A DNA stretch of 64,000 nt, taken from Methylobacterium sp. UNC378MF (GTDB lineage: Bacteria > Pseudomonadota > Alphaproteobacteria > Rhizobiales > Beijerinckiaceae). Where the stretch lies: contig NZ_FMWU01000002.1 of NCBI RefSeq assembly GCF_900103195.1, positions 248,001 through 312,000 on the forward strand. Direction: 5' to 3'. The notes under the pieces were generated by a model that did no database searches, was not told the origin of the DNA, and saw only the letters and a program-made list of their open reading frames with translations. The position numbers and the translations under genes are program-made. Positions within the stretch are counted from its first letter, which is position 1. Every line of letters starts with the position of its first letter. This document shows, one piece after another, positions 52,997 to 61,738 of this stretch.

Positions 52997-53923
52997 CTAC
53001 GACCGTCCCGCCGCCTCGTCGCGCTTGGCCGCCTGCCACGCGGCCTCCATGGCGGCGAGGTCGGAGCGGCCGAGGGCGCCGCCGGAGGCCGCGAGATGCC
53101 GCGCCATGGCGGCGAAGCGGCGCTCGAACTTGGCGGTCCCGTCGCGCAGGGCGGTCTCCGGGTCGATCCCGGCATGCCGCGCGAGGTTCGCCACCGAGAA
53201 CAGGAGGTCGCCGATCTCCTCGGACAGGGCCTCCGGATCGCCCGCCGCCAGGGCCTCGGCGACCTCGTCGGTCTCCTCGCGGACCTTGTCGACGACCTGG
53301 ACGGCATCGTCCCAGTCGAAGCCGTAGGCGGCCGCCCGCCGGGAGATCTTCTCGGCCCGGGCGAGGGCCGGCAGCGCCCGCGCGACGCCGCCGAGCGGGT
53401 CCGGCGCCGGGTCCGGCGTCGGGGCCGAGTTGTCGGCCTCCCGCCGCTCCGCCTGCCGGGCCGCCCGTTCCTGCGCCTTGATCGCCGCCCACTGCGCCTC
53501 GACCGCCGCGGGGTCGCGCAGGGGCGAGCCGGCGGGCAGGGGCGCGCCGTCCGGGGTGAAGACATGGGGGTGGCGCCGGACCAGCTTGTCGCCGATGGCG
53601 CGGGCCACGTCGTCGAACGCGAAGGCGCCCTGCTCCTCGGCCATGCGGGCGTGGAACACCACCTGGAGCAGCAGATCGCCGAGTTCGTCGCGCAGGTCGC
53701 CGAGGTCGCCGCGCGCCACCGCGTCGGCGACTTCGTAAGCCTCCTCGATCGTGTAGGGCACGATGGTGGCGAAGCTCTGCGCCACGTCCCAGGGGCAGCC
53801 GGCGACGGGATCGCGCAGGGTCGCCATCAGGCGCAGGAGCCGGCCCAGGGGCGCCTCCGCCGCAGGGTTATCGTCCCGCGCCCCGTTCGGTCCGGGCTGG
53901 CCCGCATCGCGTGTCTCGCTCAT
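52997..53923 (-). CDS. mazG: Nucleoside triphosphate pyrophosphohydrolase MazG
   Basis: MazG hydrolyses NTPs to NMPs and lowers aberrant or signalling nucleotides. The 308-residue protein has two MazG domains: the first with GCPWDVAQSFATIVPYTIEE and the EExxE helix, then LRDELGDLLLQVVFHARMA; the second with YGFDWDDAVQVVDKVREETD and LSEEIGDLLFSVANLARHAG. The Glu/Asp metal-binding positions are kept in both. A Pro-rich linker joins them. It begins at MSETRDAGQ. Confidence 0.94.
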   Translation of the reverse strand: MSETRDAGQPGPNGARDDNPAAEAPLGRLLRLMATLRDPVAGCPWDVAQSFATIVPYTIEEAYEVADAVARGDLGDLRDELGDLLLQVVFHARMAEEQGAFAFDDVARAIGDKLVRRHPHVFTPDGAPLPAGSPLRDPAAVEAQWAAIKAQERAARQAERREADNSAPTPDPAPDPLGGVARALPALARAEKISRRAAAYGFDWDDAVQVVDKVREETDEVAEALAAGDPEALSEEIGDLLFSVANLARHAGIDPETALRDGTAKFERRFAAMARHLAASGGALGRSDLAAMEAAWQAAKRDEAAGRS

Positions 53924-53984
53924 GCGGATGGCGTTAGAGCATGGCGCGGCGCAGGGAAATCTGTTCCGGGAGACCGGCCGCGGC

Positions 53985-54221
53985 TCAGACCCGGCGGGCG
54001 TCGCGCTCGCGCACCTGCTCGGCCTGCAGCCCGTTGAGATAGCCGGTGAGGCGGCCGCTGACCGCCGGATCCGCGCATTGCACCCAGAGGGGCGCCGGAA
54101 GGGCGCGAACGGGCAGGCGCAGCAGGAAGGCCTCGGCCGACAGGGCCGCCTCCCGCTCGGAGGCGGCGGCCAGCAGGCGCGCACCCGCCTGCGTGCCGAT
54201 CAGGATCGCGATCGTGGTCAT
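53985..54221 (-). CDS. Hypothetical protein, 78 aa
   Basis: GAGAGG precedes the chosen ATG. The product starts MTTIAILIGTQAGARLLAAA and continues AFLLRLPVRALPAPLWVQCA; it is soluble and mixed in structure, with no recognised family. The frame runs 15 codons further upstream to 54266 but the ribosome site selects the internal ATG. It is 61 bases upstream of mazG on the same strand. Confidence 0.55.
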   Translation of the reverse strand: MTTIAILIGTQAGARLLAAASEREAALSAEAFLLRLPVRALPAPLWVQCADPAVSGRLTGYLNGLQAEQVRERDARRV

Positions 54222-54374
54222 GGCCTCTCTCACGGCCCCTCGCCTGGCCTCTCCAGCATGGGACAACGGCGCGCGTCCCGCAGGCGTTGCACGGCGCCCG
54301 GCGCGCCAATCCGCGCGGCCCTCAACGCGCCGCCCGGATGCAGAGGGCTCCCAGGCGAGCGCCAGGATGAACGA

Positions 54375-54587
54375 TCACAGGATCCGGCCGAACGAATCCG
54401 TCAGCACCGCCCCGGTGAGGAACATGGTGGCGGCGCTCCGGCACGGGTCGCGGGCGTTGCGGATCGCCGCCTCCACGTCATCCGCCTTCACGTCGTCCGC
54501 CTCCAGGCAGTCGCTGGCGAAGGCGAGCCCGCGCCGGCCGTCCGCGTGCTCGAGGGCGCGTCGGAGGTGATGGGCCGGCAGCCGACG
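54375..54587 (-). other. Open frame directly after the glycosyltransferase stop
   Basis: The frame following the TAG of the glycosyltransferase gene, in the same phase, stays open for about 70 codons: LPAHHLRRALEHADGRRGLA, then CLEADDVKADDVEAAIRNA and PCRSAATMFLTGAVLTDSFG, ending at a TGA at 54375. It looks like protein sequence (helical, charged, balanced) but has no ATG near its beginning; a GTG at 54491 would give only 38 residues. It could be a small gene that lost its start or was joined to the frame. Confidence 0.35.
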
Positions 54588-56483
54588 CTAGCGGCCGGTT
54601 TCGCGGGGCGCCGCAGGATGTCCCGTGCTGCAGGCTGTCGCGTGCCGCCGGCGTCGCCGGCCGCTGCGGGAGGTGCGCGCGAGGCCGTGCCGGGTCTTGT
54701 TCCAGCGCAGCGGGGCGCGGACCAGCTCGATCAGCGCCAGCCAGGCCGCGAGGCTGACCAGCAGGAAGTAGATCGGCATCCACGGGACCGACTGGGCGAG
54801 GTCCCCCCAGCCGCGCCGGGCGCAGCCGACGAGGGCGGGGAGGACCAGGGCGGCGAGCCCGGTCCCGAACAGCGTGATGGCGAGCCCGGTGGAGAGGTTG
54901 TCCAGGAAGACCGGGGCGGCCGGGATGTCCAGGACCAGGAAGGACCAGGCCGCCGCGACGAGGCAGACCGGGTAGGCGAGCGCCGAGGCCACCGTGCCGG
55001 GGACCAAAGCGGCGGCGCAGAGCGCCTCCAGGCCGCCGAGGCTGCGCGCGTTGGCGAGGGGGCGCCGCCCGTGGGTGAGGCTCGTCTGGACCAGCCCCTT
55101 CAGCCAGCGGGTGCGCTGTCCGAGCCAGGGCCCGAGGCGGGCCGGGGCCTCCTCGAAGGTGGGGCTGGGCAGGTCGCCGACCGCGTAGCCCGCCAGCGCG
55201 AGGCGCAGGCCGAGATCGGCATCCTCGGTGACGTTGTGGGCATCCCAGCCGTGCAGCGCCCGCAGCACGCGGGTGCGCAGGTGCATCGAGGTGCCGCCCA
55301 GCGGGACCGGCAGGCCGCACCGGGCGAAGGCCGGGTTCAGCACGTCGAACAGGCCGGCATATTCGAGGGCGAAGGCGCGGGCGAGGCGCGAATCGCCGGC
55401 ATTGTCGATGACGAGCCGGCCCTGGAGGCAGGCGGTGCGCGCGGGCAGGCGCGCGAATAGGGCGGCCGCCAGGCGCAATTGCCCGGGATCGGGCACGTCC
55501 TCGGCGTCGTAGACCGTGAGCAGGGCGCCGCGGGCCAGCGGCAGCGCGGCGTTGAGCGCCCGGGGCTTGGTGCGCGGCTCGCCCGGCGGCACCGTGATCA
55601 CCTCGAACCGGGTCGGCAGCGTGTCGCGGGGGAGGGCTGCCGCGGTCTCCGCGTCGTCGGCCTCGAGCAGCAGCTTGATGTCGAGCTTGGCGGCGGGATA
55701 ATCGAGGGCCGAGAGCGCCTTGAGCAGATCCGGCACCACCGCCGCCTCGCGGTGGAGGGGGGCGAGGATCGTGTAGACCGGCAGGTCCGCCTCGGCGAGG
55801 GGCGTCACCGCCTCCGGAGCCACCGGGGCCGCGATGGCGAGCGCCGCGATCCGGAGGGCCGCCATGGCCAGGAACAGGATCTGCCCGGCCATCACCATCG
55901 CGCGCGCCAACGGGTCCGGCAACGCCGCGCACAGGCAGAGTGCGGCGGTGAGGCCGAGGGCAAGGACCGCGAGCCAGCGGAGGGCCGGTTCGGGGGCCGT
56001 CGCCCGCTCGGGCGCGCGCCGCCGCAATTCGTGCGCCGCGTAATCCGCCACCTGCTCGGGGATGGCCGCGAACACGGCCTCGCGCAGGCGGGTGGGGCTG
56101 GTGATCGCCGGCACGGCGGCGCGGCCCGGCATGTCGAGGAGGTCCGCGATCGCCCGGCCGCGGGGCGCCAGCACCCAGGGCGCCACCGATCCCGGCACCA
56201 GGGGCGCGAGGCCGGCCACCAGAGTGTCGGGGAAGCGCAGGCCCAGGCCGAACGGGATCGGGCCGTCGAGATAGGGGGCGCCGAGCGCCCGGGCCAGGGC
56301 CGCGTAATAGGCCGATTCCGCGATCAGGCCCGCATTCATCAGGGTGGTCGCCGCGTCGGTCCCGACCTCGGCCGCCTCGGCAGCCGCCCGAATCAGCAGC
56401 CGGCCGTCGACGCCCTCGGCCAGCAGGAAGGCGATCTCCGGCGGCAGGGCCGCCGGCTCCACGGGCGGGCGCTGGAACGACAC
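54588..56483 (-). CDS. Membrane family 2 glycosyltransferase with N-terminal GspE-like domain
   Basis: The 631-residue protein has an N-terminal soluble domain of the type seen at the front of type II secretion ATPases and XagB-type transferases (about 1-130; EIAFLLAEGVDGRLLIRAAA). Two membrane helices near 170-220 follow, then a GT2 catalytic domain: LLLEADDAET, LLTVYDAEDVPDPGQL, HNVTEDADLGLRLALAGYAV and LGQRTRWLKGLVQTSL (QxxRW). Further helices form a C-terminal channel-like part. It is probably processive and makes an extracellular polysaccharide. The start is GTG. Confidence 0.85.
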   Translation of the reverse strand: MSFQRPPVEPAALPPEIAFLLAEGVDGRLLIRAAAEAAEVGTDAATTLMNAGLIAESAYYAALARALGAPYLDGPIPFGLGLRFPDTLVAGLAPLVPGSVAPWVLAPRGRAIADLLDMPGRAAVPAITSPTRLREAVFAAIPEQVADYAAHELRRRAPERATAPEPALRWLAVLALGLTAALCLCAALPDPLARAMVMAGQILFLAMAALRIAALAIAAPVAPEAVTPLAEADLPVYTILAPLHREAAVVPDLLKALSALDYPAAKLDIKLLLEADDAETAAALPRDTLPTRFEVITVPPGEPRTKPRALNAALPLARGALLTVYDAEDVPDPGQLRLAAALFARLPARTACLQGRLVIDNAGDSRLARAFALEYAGLFDVLNPAFARCGLPVPLGGTSMHLRTRVLRALHGWDAHNVTEDADLGLRLALAGYAVGDLPSPTFEEAPARLGPWLGQRTRWLKGLVQTSLTHGRRPLANARSLGGLEALCAAALVPGTVASALAYPVCLVAAAWSFLVLDIPAAPVFLDNLSTGLAITLFGTGLAALVLPALVGCARRGWGDLAQSVPWMPIYFLLVSLAAWLALIELVRAPLRWNKTRHGLARTSRSGRRRRRHATACSTGHPAAPRETGR

Positions 56484-56528
56484 GCCACGCGCTCCCCCGG
56501 TGGCTCCAGGACGTGGTAGAGGAGGGGG

Positions 56529-57509
56529 GTGAGCCAGTCCCCGCCCCCGCGCTCCGAGAGGAGCACCACCCCTTCCCCGTCGTCAAGAGGCGATAGGACA
56601 GGCATCCCATTCCGGGTGGCGACGGCCGCGCTCGCCGCCGCGCTTCTCAGGGCGCTTCTCGGGGCGACCCCCGTCGGCGCCGCGGCGGCGACCGAGCCCC
56701 GGGCCGCCGCCCACGCCGTCGACCCTTCGGCCGTCCCCCCCGCCGTCACGGTGCCGGATTTCTGGAACCCGCGCAGCCGGGGCGAGCGGATCGAGGCGCC
56801 GCAGACCGGCCGGGCGGTCCGCTTCCTCACCGACGACGAGTTCCCGCCGCTGCACTTCGCCGGCCCCGACGGCAACCCGACGGGCTTCGTGGTCGAACTC
56901 GCCCGGGCCGTCTGCGAGAAGCTGACGATCCCCTGCACGGTGCAGGCGCGCCGCTTCGACACCCTGCTGGACGCCCTCGACGGCAAGCAGGGCGACGTGG
57001 TCGCGGCCGCCATCCCGCTGACCGCGTCCCTGCGGTCGAAATTCCTGGCGACGCGGCCCTATTTCCGCTGGCCGGCGCGCTTCGCCGCGCGGGCCGACAA
57101 GGGTCTGCCGGTGCCCTCGGCGGCGGCGCTCGCCGACCGCAGCGTCGGGGTCATCGCCGGCAGCGCGCATGCGGCCTACCTCAAGGCGTTCTTCCCGAAG
57201 GCCGTGCCGCGGGACTTCACCGACCTCGCGGCGGCCGAAGGCGCGCTCAAGCGCGGCGAGATCGACTACGTCTTCGCCGACGGCCTCAACCTCGCCCTCT
57301 TCGTCGGCGGCCAGGATGCGGAGAATTGCTGCGCGCTGACCGGCGGCGACTACCTGGAGAACCGGTATTTCGGGGAGGGGATCGGCCTGATCACGCGCCA
57401 GGAGGACGCGGCCCTCTCCCGGGCGCTGGACGACGCGCTCCAGCGGGTCTGGGACGACGGGAAATACACCGAATTGTACCTGCGGTTCTTCCCGGTGAGC
57501 CCGTTCTGA
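56529..57509 (+). CDS. Family 3 extracellular solute-binding protein
   Basis: The 326-residue exported protein has a family 3 periplasmic binding domain typical of amino-acid ABC transporters: VRFLTDDEFPPLHFAGPDGN, ELARAVCEKLTIPCTVQARR, LDALDGKQGDVVAAAIPLTA and the closing ALQRVWDDGKYTELYLRFFP. A signal segment (ATAALAAALLRALLGATPVG) starts after 28 extra residues; a GTG at 56616 would give a more normal start. No transporter permease or ATPase genes are nearby, so the partner is elsewhere or the protein has a sensing role. It is divergent from the glycosyltransferase. Confidence 0.85.
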   Translation: MSQSPPPRSERSTTPSPSSRGDRTGIPFRVATAALAAALLRALLGATPVGAAAATEPRAAAHAVDPSAVPPAVTVPDFWNPRSRGERIEAPQTGRAVRFLTDDEFPPLHFAGPDGNPTGFVVELARAVCEKLTIPCTVQARRFDTLLDALDGKQGDVVAAAIPLTASLRSKFLATRPYFRWPARFAARADKGLPVPSAAALADRSVGVIAGSAHAAYLKAFFPKAVPRDFTDLAAAEGALKRGEIDYVFADGLNLALFVGGQDAENCCALTGGDYLENRYFGEGIGLITRQEDAALSRALDDALQRVWDDGKYTELYLRFFPVSPF

Positions 57510-57743
57510 GGGGCGCGGCGCCTCGGGATGAGGTGGAGATCTGGACATCCGGGATGTCGTCCTGGCGCGTTCGGGAATCCGTTCGCAGGCGGGGACGTGT
57601 CCGCTGAGCCGAAACCGAGATGCGCCGTCACAGGCCGCGCGGGCGGGCCCGCGATGGAACCCCTCATTGCGCCGTCGGGCGTTCCGCTCCGATGCGAACC
57701 GCTCTAGGGTGCGCGCTCCCAGATCGCATTCACCCCCGAAGAC

Positions 57744-59462
57744 ATGGCCGCCGCTCCCCCAGCCCTGACCCTCGACTCCGACACCATCGAGGCCGCCGCC
57801 AACGCCGCCGCCTGGCCCTTCGAGGAGGCGCGCAAGCTCGTGGCGCGGCTGGAGAAATCCGGCAAGAAGGAAGTGCTGTTCGAGACCGGCTACGGCCCCT
57901 CGGGCCTGCCCCATATCGGCACGTTCGGGGAGGTCGCCCGCACCTCCATGGTGCGGCACGCCTTCCGGGTGCTCACCCGCGACGCGGTGCCGACCCGGCT
58001 GATCGCCTTCTCGGACGACATGGACGGGCTGCGCAAGGTGCCCGACAACGTGCCGAACCGCGAGATGCTGGCCGACCATCTCAACCAGCCGCTCACCCGC
58101 GTGCCGGACCCGTTCGGCACCCATGACAGCTTCGGGGCGCACAACAACGCCGAATTGCGCCGCTTCCTCGACGCGTTCGGGTTCAGCTACGAGTTCCGCT
58201 CCGCGACCGAGTGCTACCGCGCGGGCGTGTTCGACGCGACGCTCCTGCGCGTGCTCGAGCGCTACGATTCCGTGATGGAGATCATGCTGCCGTCGCTGCG
58301 CGCCGAGCGCTCGGCGAGCTACTCGCCGTTCCTGCCGCTCCACCCGGTCACCGGCCACGTGATGCAGGTGCCGATCGACGAGGTGAAGGCGCAGAGCGGC
58401 ACGATCGTGTGGCGCGATCCCGCCACGGGCGAGCGCTACGAGACGCCGGTGACCGGCGGCCACGCCAAGCTGCAGTGGAAGCCCGACTGGGCGATGCGCT
58501 GGGTGGCGCTCGGCGTCGATTACGAGATGGCCGGCAAGGACCTGATCGACTCGGTCAAGCTCTCGGCCAAGATCGCCCGGGCGCTCGGCGGCGAGCCGCC
58601 GGAGGGCTTCAATTACGAGCTGTTCCTCGACGAGAAGGGCCAGAAGATCTCGAAGTCGAAGGGCAACGGCCTGACGATCGACGCGTGGCTCGCCTACGGC
58701 ACGCCGGAATCGCTCGCCCTGTTCATGTACAACAAGCCGCGCGAGGCCAAGCGCCTGTTCTTCGACGTGATCCCCCGGCACGTGGACGAGTATATCGGCT
58801 TCCTCGACCGCTATGCCGGCCAGGACGCGAAGCTGCGGCTGGGCAACCCGGTCTGGCACCTCCATGCCGGCAACCCGCCGGAGCCCGAGCGGGTCGAGGG
58901 CGCGAGCCTGACCTTCGCGATGCTGCTCAACCTCGCCGCCGTGGCCAACACCGAGGATCCGGCGGTGCTGTGGGGCTTCATCCGCCGCTACGCGCCGCAG
59001 ACCGGGCCGGAGACCCATCCGGGCCTCGACCGGCTGGTCAGGCACGCGCTGAAGTACTTCTCGGACTTCGTGCGGCCGGCCAAGACCTACCGGGCGCCGA
59101 CCCCGGAGGAGCTGGCCGCCCTGGAGGACCTCTCGGAGACGCTCAAGGCGCATGCCGGCTCCACCGATCCGGAGGCGCTGCAGGCGGCGGTCTACGAGGT
59201 CGGCCGGCGCCACTTCCCCGACACGTCCGGCAAGGCCAAGAGCCCGGACGGGCGGCCCGGCGTGTCGCAGGCGTGGTTCACGAGCCTCTACAACGTGCTG
59301 TTCGGCGAGGCGCGCGGCCCCCGGTTCGGCTCCTTCGTGGCCCTCTACGGCGTCGACGAGACCCGAGGCCTGATCGCCTCGGCCCTGTCGGGGGCGCTGG
59401 TGGCCGAGCACGCGGGCTTCGCGGCCGGCAAGGCGACGCCGGTCGCGTCCCCGGTCGCGTGA
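57744..59462 (+). CDS. lysS: Lysyl-tRNA synthetase, class I
   Basis: The 572-residue enzyme charges tRNA-Lys. It is the class I (archaeal-type) form, not the class II form of E. coli: HIGH-type motif [15 protein letters not shown] near the start and KMSKS-type motif [18 protein letters not shown] about residue 300. Many alphaproteobacteria use this form. I see no truncation or missing key residues. The next gene begins 7 bases after the stop. Confidence 0.96.
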   Translation: MAAAPPALTLDSDTIEAAANAAAWPFEEARKLVARLEKSGKKEVLFETGYGPSGLPHIGTFGEVARTSMVRHAFRVLTRDAVPTRLIAFSDDMDGLRKVPDNVPNREMLADHLNQPLTRVPDPFGTHDSFGAHNNAELRRFLDAFGFSYEFRSATECYRAGVFDATLLRVLERYDSVMEIMLPSLRAERSASYSPFLPLHPVTGHVMQVPIDEVKAQSGTIVWRDPATGERYETPVTGGHAKLQWKPDWAMRWVALGVDYEMAGKDLIDSVKLSAKIARALGGEPPEGFNYELFLDEKGQKISKSKGNGLTIDAWLAYGTPESLALFMYNKPREAKRLFFDVIPRHVDEYIGFLDRYAGQDAKLRLGNPVWHLHAGNPPEPERVEGASLTFAMLLNLAAVANTEDPAVLWGFIRRYAPQTGPETHPGLDRLVRHALKYFSDFVRPAKTYRAPTPEELAALEDLSETLKAHAGSTDPEALQAAVYEVGRRHFPDTSGKAKSPDGRPGVSQAWFTSLYNVLFGEARGPRFGSFVALYGVDETRGLIASALSGALVAEHAGFAAGKATPVASPVA

Positions 59463-59469
59463 GGGCGCG

Positions 59470-60081
59470 ATGATCATCGACAGCCTCGCCGCTTTGGAGG
59501 CGATCTACCATGCGCCCCTGGCGCCCGCCTCAACGATGAAGGTCGCGGCCTCGGTCACGCCGGACTACGCGGCGCTGATCGAAGCCTCGCCCTTCGCGGT
59601 GCTGGCGACCTCCGGTCCGGAAGGGCTCGATTGCAGCCCCCGCGGGGACCGACCGGGCTTCGTGCGGGTCGCCGATCCGCGCACGCTGATCCTGCCGGAC
59701 CGGCGGGGGAACAACCGGATCGACTCGCTGCGCAACATCGTGCGCGATCCGCGGGTGGCACTGCTGTTCCTGATCCCGGGCTCGGGCACGACGCTGCGGG
59801 TGAACGGGCGGGCGGTGATCTCGGCCGACCCGGACCTGCTCGCGACCTTCCGGGTCGACGGCCACGCGCCGCGCACCGCCCTCGTGATCACCGTCGCGGA
59901 GATCTACTTCCAGTGCGCGCGGGCGATCATCCGGGCCGGGCTGTGGGATCCGGAATCCCGCGTGGACCCGGCGAGCCTGCCGACGCCGGGGGCGATCCTG
60001 GCGGCGCTGACCGCGGGCGAAGTCGGCGGCCAGCGTTACGACGCGGAATGGCCGGAGCGGGCGGCCAAGACGATGTGGTGA
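59470..60081 (+). CDS. Pyridoxamine 5'-phosphate oxidase-family protein
   Basis: The 203-residue protein has the split-barrel FMN-binding fold (PPOX family): SPFAVLATSGPEGLDCSPRG, then DRPGFVRVADPRTLILPDRR and a dimer-side RVALLFLIPGSGTTLRVNGR. The C-terminus RAIIRAGLWDPESRVDPA is typical of the MSMEG_1061-type subgroup, whose substrates are unknown. It is co-transcribed with lysS (7-base gap). Confidence 0.85.
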   Translation: MIIDSLAALEAIYHAPLAPASTMKVAASVTPDYAALIEASPFAVLATSGPEGLDCSPRGDRPGFVRVADPRTLILPDRRGNNRIDSLRNIVRDPRVALLFLIPGSGTTLRVNGRAVISADPDLLATFRVDGHAPRTALVITVAEIYFQCARAIIRAGLWDPESRVDPASLPTPGAILAALTAGEVGGQRYDAEWPERAAKTMW

Positions 60082-60102
60082 GGGCCGGCTCGGCCGCCGA
60101 TA

Positions 60103-60428
60103 CTATGCGAGGCCGAGGACCAGCGCGAGAGAGCGGGTCACCGCCAGAGCAGGGTCGCGTCATCGAGGCGGCCGATCGGCGGCCCGGCCTTCTCCCGCCT
60201 GACCGATATGGCCTTGTCGATCTGGACTTGAGACGGCTTGCTCAGGCCGTTCCGGGGTGTCGGCTGCACGGTTGGCCGGATCAGCGGTGCGTCCAACCGT
60301 GCCGACGAGAGCAGCAGGACCGTCACCGCGCCGCTCTGCGCGAAGGCGTCGGACTGGATCACCAGCGCCGGACGCGGCTTTCCGAAATCGCCCGCCATGG
60401 CGACGGTGACGAGATCGCCGCGCGTCAC
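60103..60428 (-). pseudogene. MazF-type toxin gene, frameshifted near its 3' end
   Basis: The gene encodes a MazF/PemK-type ribonuclease toxin: GDLVTVAMAGDFGKPRPALV and PSQVQIDKAISVRREKAGP are family motifs. The frame ends early at 60138 after RLDDATLLWR (96 residues). Adding one base near 60147 restores LLAVTRSLALVLGLA and a stop at 60103, the normal end of this family. So a one-base deletion removed the last helix. The start is GTG overlapping the antitoxin stop (GTGA). Confidence 0.75.
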
Positions 60429-60649
60429 GGCTCGGCCGGATCGTCGAGATCGGTGAGCGCGGCGTCGAGGAAGGCGTTCAGCTCACGGTCGGCCGCATCG
60501 GCCTCCGCCACGAGCAGCGACTGGCGCCGGCATTCCTCGGCGAAGCCCGGCCGCCTCGTGTCCGGAACCCAGATCTGCACAGGCCGGAGCCCGGCGGCGC
60601 GCAACGCCGCCCGACGCTTTCAAACTCTCTGGGTGACCGGCGTGACCAT
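60425..60649 (-). pseudogene. MazE-type antitoxin gene with in-frame stop at codon 10
   Basis: On the minus strand an ATG at 60649 opens MVTPVTQRV, then TGA (60620-60622), then KRRAALRAAGLRPVQIWVPD and RRQSLLVAEADAADRELNAF, the signature of the MazE-like antitoxins paired with this MazF type. The stop interrupts the conserved QRVxKRR stretch, probably a single base change. Translation could restart at a TTG just after it, but the N-terminal DNA-binding part would be lost. It overlaps the toxin gene start. Confidence 0.75.
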
Positions 60650-60838
60650 CGCTGTCCCGATCTCGGTTACATGGAACAGACGGGATGCCGGATCGGCAGG
60701 CGTCAAGGCGGCGTGGAGACCCGGATACCGTCGTCTTCGCGTGCGCGGTGAAACAACCGGGGCGGCGCGACAGCGCCCGGCGCGCCGCCGCGGGATTGCT
60801 GCGCCGGGTCCGCAAAGGACGGGGCGGCCGGAGCCACC

Positions 60839-61738
60839 TCACCCCACCAGCGCGAGATCCTGCGTCTCCGTATCCGGAATGACGTCGACCTCGACCTTGA
60901 GGCGCTGCTTGCCCGAGCCGCTGACGATGCCGTCGACCGGGGCCACGTCGCCGTAGTCGCGGCCGCGGGCCACCACGATGTGGTCGTCCCGCACCGCCAC
61001 GCCGTTGGTCGGGTCGAGGCCGAGCCAGCCCTCGCCGCACCAGACGGCCACCCAGGCGTGGCTCGCATCCGCCCCGCGCAGGCGCGGGCGGCCCGGCGGC
61101 GGCACGGTGCGCAGGTAGCCGCTGACATAGGCCGCCGGCAGGCCCATGCCGCGTAAGCCCGCGACCATCACGTGGGCGAAGTCCTGGCAGACCCCGGCCC
61201 GGAGCGCGAAGGACTCGGCGAGCGGCGTGGCGACGGTGGTGGCCTTGGAATCGAAGCGGAAATCCCGGCCGATCCGCAGCATCAGGTCGTGGGCCGCCCC
61301 GTAGGCGCTCCGGCCGGGCGCGAAGCTCGGCCTGGCATAGTCGGTGAGTGCGGGCAGCAGCGGCACCCGGCCGCTCGGGAACAGGAAGTGCACGGGCGCC
61401 CGGCCGCCGAGGTCGCGCCCGGCCACCACGGCGTCGCGGACCCGCTCCCAGGGCATCCCGGATTCGGGCGGCGGCGGGGTCGGACGCTCGACCCGGACGG
61501 TGGAGAGCGCCTCGACGCTGAAGGTGGTGTGGGGCGCCTCCAGGGTGATCGCCACCGCGTCGATCCCGAAATAGTCGCGCCGCATCACCGCGCGGGTGGG
61601 GCTCGGATCGATGGTGACGGCGCTCGCCAGCACGCTCTGGCCCTCGCAATCCTGCGGCTTGAGCCGCAGGGTGCAGCGGGCGAAATGCACCGGCTTGCCG
61701 TAGCGGTAGGTGGTGCGGTGGCGCAGCGTATAGATCAC
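60839..61738 (-). CDS. Transglutaminase-like cysteine protease-fold protein
   Basis: The 299-residue protein has an N-terminal beta region (IYTLRHRTTYRYGKPVHFAR, the bacterial transglutaminase-like N domain) and the catalytic domain with Cys in LRAGVCQDFAHVMVAGLRGM, His in GADASHAWVAVW and Asp in LGLDPTNGVAV. Members of this group accompany the ATP-grasp/alpha-E proteins in a conserved cluster of still unclear function, possibly peptide-bond formation and cleavage on small peptides. The start is GTG overlapping the upstream stop (GTGA). Confidence 0.88.
   Translation of the reverse strand: MIYTLRHRTTYRYGKPVHFARCTLRLKPQDCEGQSVLASAVTIDPSPTRAVMRRDYFGIDAVAITLEAPHTTFSVEALSTVRVERPTPPPPESGMPWERVRDAVVAGRDLGGRAPVHFLFPSGRVPLLPALTDYARPSFAPGRSAYGAAHDLMLRIGRDFRFDSKATTVATPLAESFALRAGVCQDFAHVMVAGLRGMGLPAAYVSGYLRTVPPPGRPRLRGADASHAWVAVWCGEGWLGLDPTNGVAVRDDHIVVARGRDYGDVAPVDGIVSGSGKQRLKVEVDVIPDTETQDLALVG

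Noticed and set aside
56583-59477. 964-residue minus-strand frame opposite the solute-binding protein and lysS
   Set aside because: It is antisense to two clear genes and has shadow-frame composition; such long antisense frames are expected in high-GC DNA.
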